Of a stretch of 64,000 bases of DNA, positions 62,906-64,000 are shown one piece after another. This DNA comes from Vibrio viridaestus (GTDB lineage Bacteria; Pseudomonadota; Gammaproteobacteria; Enterobacterales; Vibrionaceae). The stretch lies in assembly GCF_003856525.1 (NCBI RefSeq), contig NZ_RJVQ01000001.1:186001-250000 (forward strand), in the 5' to 3' direction. The translations under genes were made by a program, and so were the position numbers. Every line of letters begins with the position of its first letter. Positions within the stretch are counted from its first letter, which is position 1. The notes beneath the pieces are model-generated. The model made no database searches and had not been told where the DNA came from. It was given only the letters and a program-made list of their open reading frames with translations.

Positions 62906-64000
62906 ATGAATATTAAGAAATTGACGTGCTCTGTTGCGTTTTTGGTGTTTGGTTTCTTTATTATCTGTGTTCTTGCAAGCAATAGTTTAAATCGCGAGAG
63001 GTTGGCCGCTGCGCAGCGAGCTTCATCAGAAATAGCCAATACAATTAATGTAATGGAAGGATATTATCGTAGCGAACTGCATAACCTCATTGATAATAAA
63101 AATTGCGATGCTGTGATCCAATCCGGTAACGATTTCGTGTTTATGATGCCTATGCTGGCAGGTATAAACATTGTCGAAAACAACGAAATTAACTGCAGTA
63201 CTATATTCGGCAATCGACAGATCCAGTACAAAAACCCCATAACGTTGAATAACGAAGACTCAATACAACTTATTTACTCAGGGTACACTCCCAGTAACTC
63301 TAGAATACGACTGGGCGATCAAGCATCTCTCTTACTGGCAATAAAAATAGATGCGGACAAGTTCGCGCTTTTTACTCTGTATAAAAAAGCATTTCAACGG
63401 ATCTTAGGTCAATCACCCTATTATTCACTTATATTAAATCTGCCAAACGCATCATTAAAAAATGAAGGTGTTGTCGCCAATTATGCTAGTCTGAACCATC
63501 AAAAACTATCCGAGCCTTTCTACAGTATTTCTTATTATTCAACACTTCCTCAGCTTATTCGTTTTGCAGTAGACCAATACAGCGCATCCGCATTGTTATG
63601 GTGTATCATCGCAGCACTCGCTATCTATATCGGTTTTAATAACGCCCACCTTAGAATCCCTGTACGCAGAATTAAGCGTGCAATAAAAAGAAATGAGTTC
63701 GTCCCCTTTTTACAGCCTGTCTTTGATAATGACCGAAAAGTTGTTGGTGCTGAAGTTCTGGTTCGCTGGATTTCGCCTGTAAAAGGCGTCGTGCCTCCAC
63801 TTTATTTTATTAAAGAAGCAGAAGATTCTGGTTTGATTGGAGAAATCACATCGAGCTTAGTCGATCAATGTATCGATAAACTAAAAAATACTTCTTTACC
63901 TGATAATCGCCGCTTCAAACTGGCATTCAATGTCTGCCCAATACAATTTGAAAGTGAAAGGCTCTTTGATGATTGTAATAAGTTAGCGGGGGAGCTGTCG
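62906..64000 (+). CDS. CSS-motif EAL-domain c-di-GMP phosphodiesterase, 5' part (runs off window)
   Basis: About 365 residues visible. N-terminal helix (LTCSVAFLVFGFFIICVLAS), a periplasmic region (to about 230) with the Cys-Ser motif NCSTIFG typical of CSS domains, a second helix (LLWCIIAALAIYIGF), then the start of an EAL domain (FVPFLQPVFDND; GAEVLVRW; FNVCPIQF) in which the first E is kept. Such PdeC-type enzymes hydrolyse c-di-GMP when the periplasmic disulfide is reduced. No stop within the window. Confidence 0.92.
   Translation, partial: MNIKKLTCSVAFLVFGFFIICVLASNSLNRERLAAAQRASSEIANTINVMEGYYRSELHNLIDNKNCDAVIQSGNDFVFMMPMLAGINIVENNEINCSTIFGNRQIQYKNPITLNNEDSIQLIYSGYTPSNSRIRLGDQASLLLAIKIDADKFALFTLYKKAFQRILGQSPYYSLILNLPNASLKNEGVVANYASLNHQKLSEPFYSISYYSTLPQLIRFAVDQYSASALLWCIIAALAIYIGFNNAHLRIPVRRIKRAIKRNEFVPFLQPVFDNDRKVVGAEVLVRWISPVKGVVPPLYFIKEAEDSGLIGEITSSLVDQCIDKLKNTSLPDNRRFKLAFNVCPIQFESERLFDDCNKLAGELS

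Overview
The window looks like a piece of a Vibrio (Gammaproteobacteria) genome, probably an accessory, metabolically flexible part such as the second chromosome. Reasons: the TatABC, cytosine permease/deaminase, cold-shock and DUF1272 proteins read as Vibrio-type, base composition is moderate to low GC, and short transporter or enzyme genes stand beside their own regulators. About 13 transcription factors (LysR, AraC, XRE, DeoR, IclR, ArsR, GlxA type) occur in 64 kb. I see no rRNA, tRNA, insertion sequence, CRISPR array or prophage.

Layout. 1-9.6 kb: a LysR tail, sugar acetyltransferase, DUF3592 membrane protein, DMT exporter with divergent XRE-cupin regulator and two operator copies, LysE exporter plus AraC regulator, proline iminopeptidase, and an XRE regulator divergent from a Bcr/CflA efflux pump. 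9.8-17.4 kb: two inverted LysR/aldo-keto-reductase pairs sharing an operator-like box, enclosing a divergent LysR/accD pair; an MFS pump and a 16-codon remnant of a third reductase follow. The AccD copy is altered at the position known to govern andrimid sensitivity. 17.6-21.6 kb: MscS channel, calcium/sodium antiporter, two EamA transporters.

20.7-36.7 kb is the most interesting part. A minus-strand operon encodes a twin-arginine substrate-binding protein, two oligopeptide-type permeases, a fused double ATPase whose first half has lost its catalytic residues, an amidase-signature hydrolase, two choline-kinase/APH-like proteins with altered catalytic loops, and then tatA, tatB and tatC. A class III PLP enzyme resembling the ethanolamine-phosphate/phosphohydroxylysine phospho-lyase group is divergent, followed by DeoR and IclR regulators and an MFS carrier. 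My reading is a self-contained route: import of an amide of an amino alcohol, hydrolysis, phosphorylation, then phospho-lyase cleavage, with its own Tat translocase to export the binding protein. This is inference.

36.8-41.2 kb: a secreted ricin-lectin/pectate lyase and a codB-codA pair. 41.5-55.7 kb: small stress, redox and regulatory genes, including cold-shock protein, DUF1272, isochorismatase-like hydrolase with GlxA-type regulator, an LPD1-like (CLCA_X) metalloprotein, a ureohydrolase with a Cys in a metal-ligand position plus MFS, EthD, AraC, an ABM-ACT-ArsR operon, an SSAT-like acetyltransferase and a CynX-type carrier. 55.9-64 kb: fdhD with a YdeP-type molybdopterin oxidoreductase, a small secreted protein with a PA14-containing GH3 beta-glucosidase, and the start of a CSS-EAL c-di-GMP phosphodiesterase cut by the window edge.
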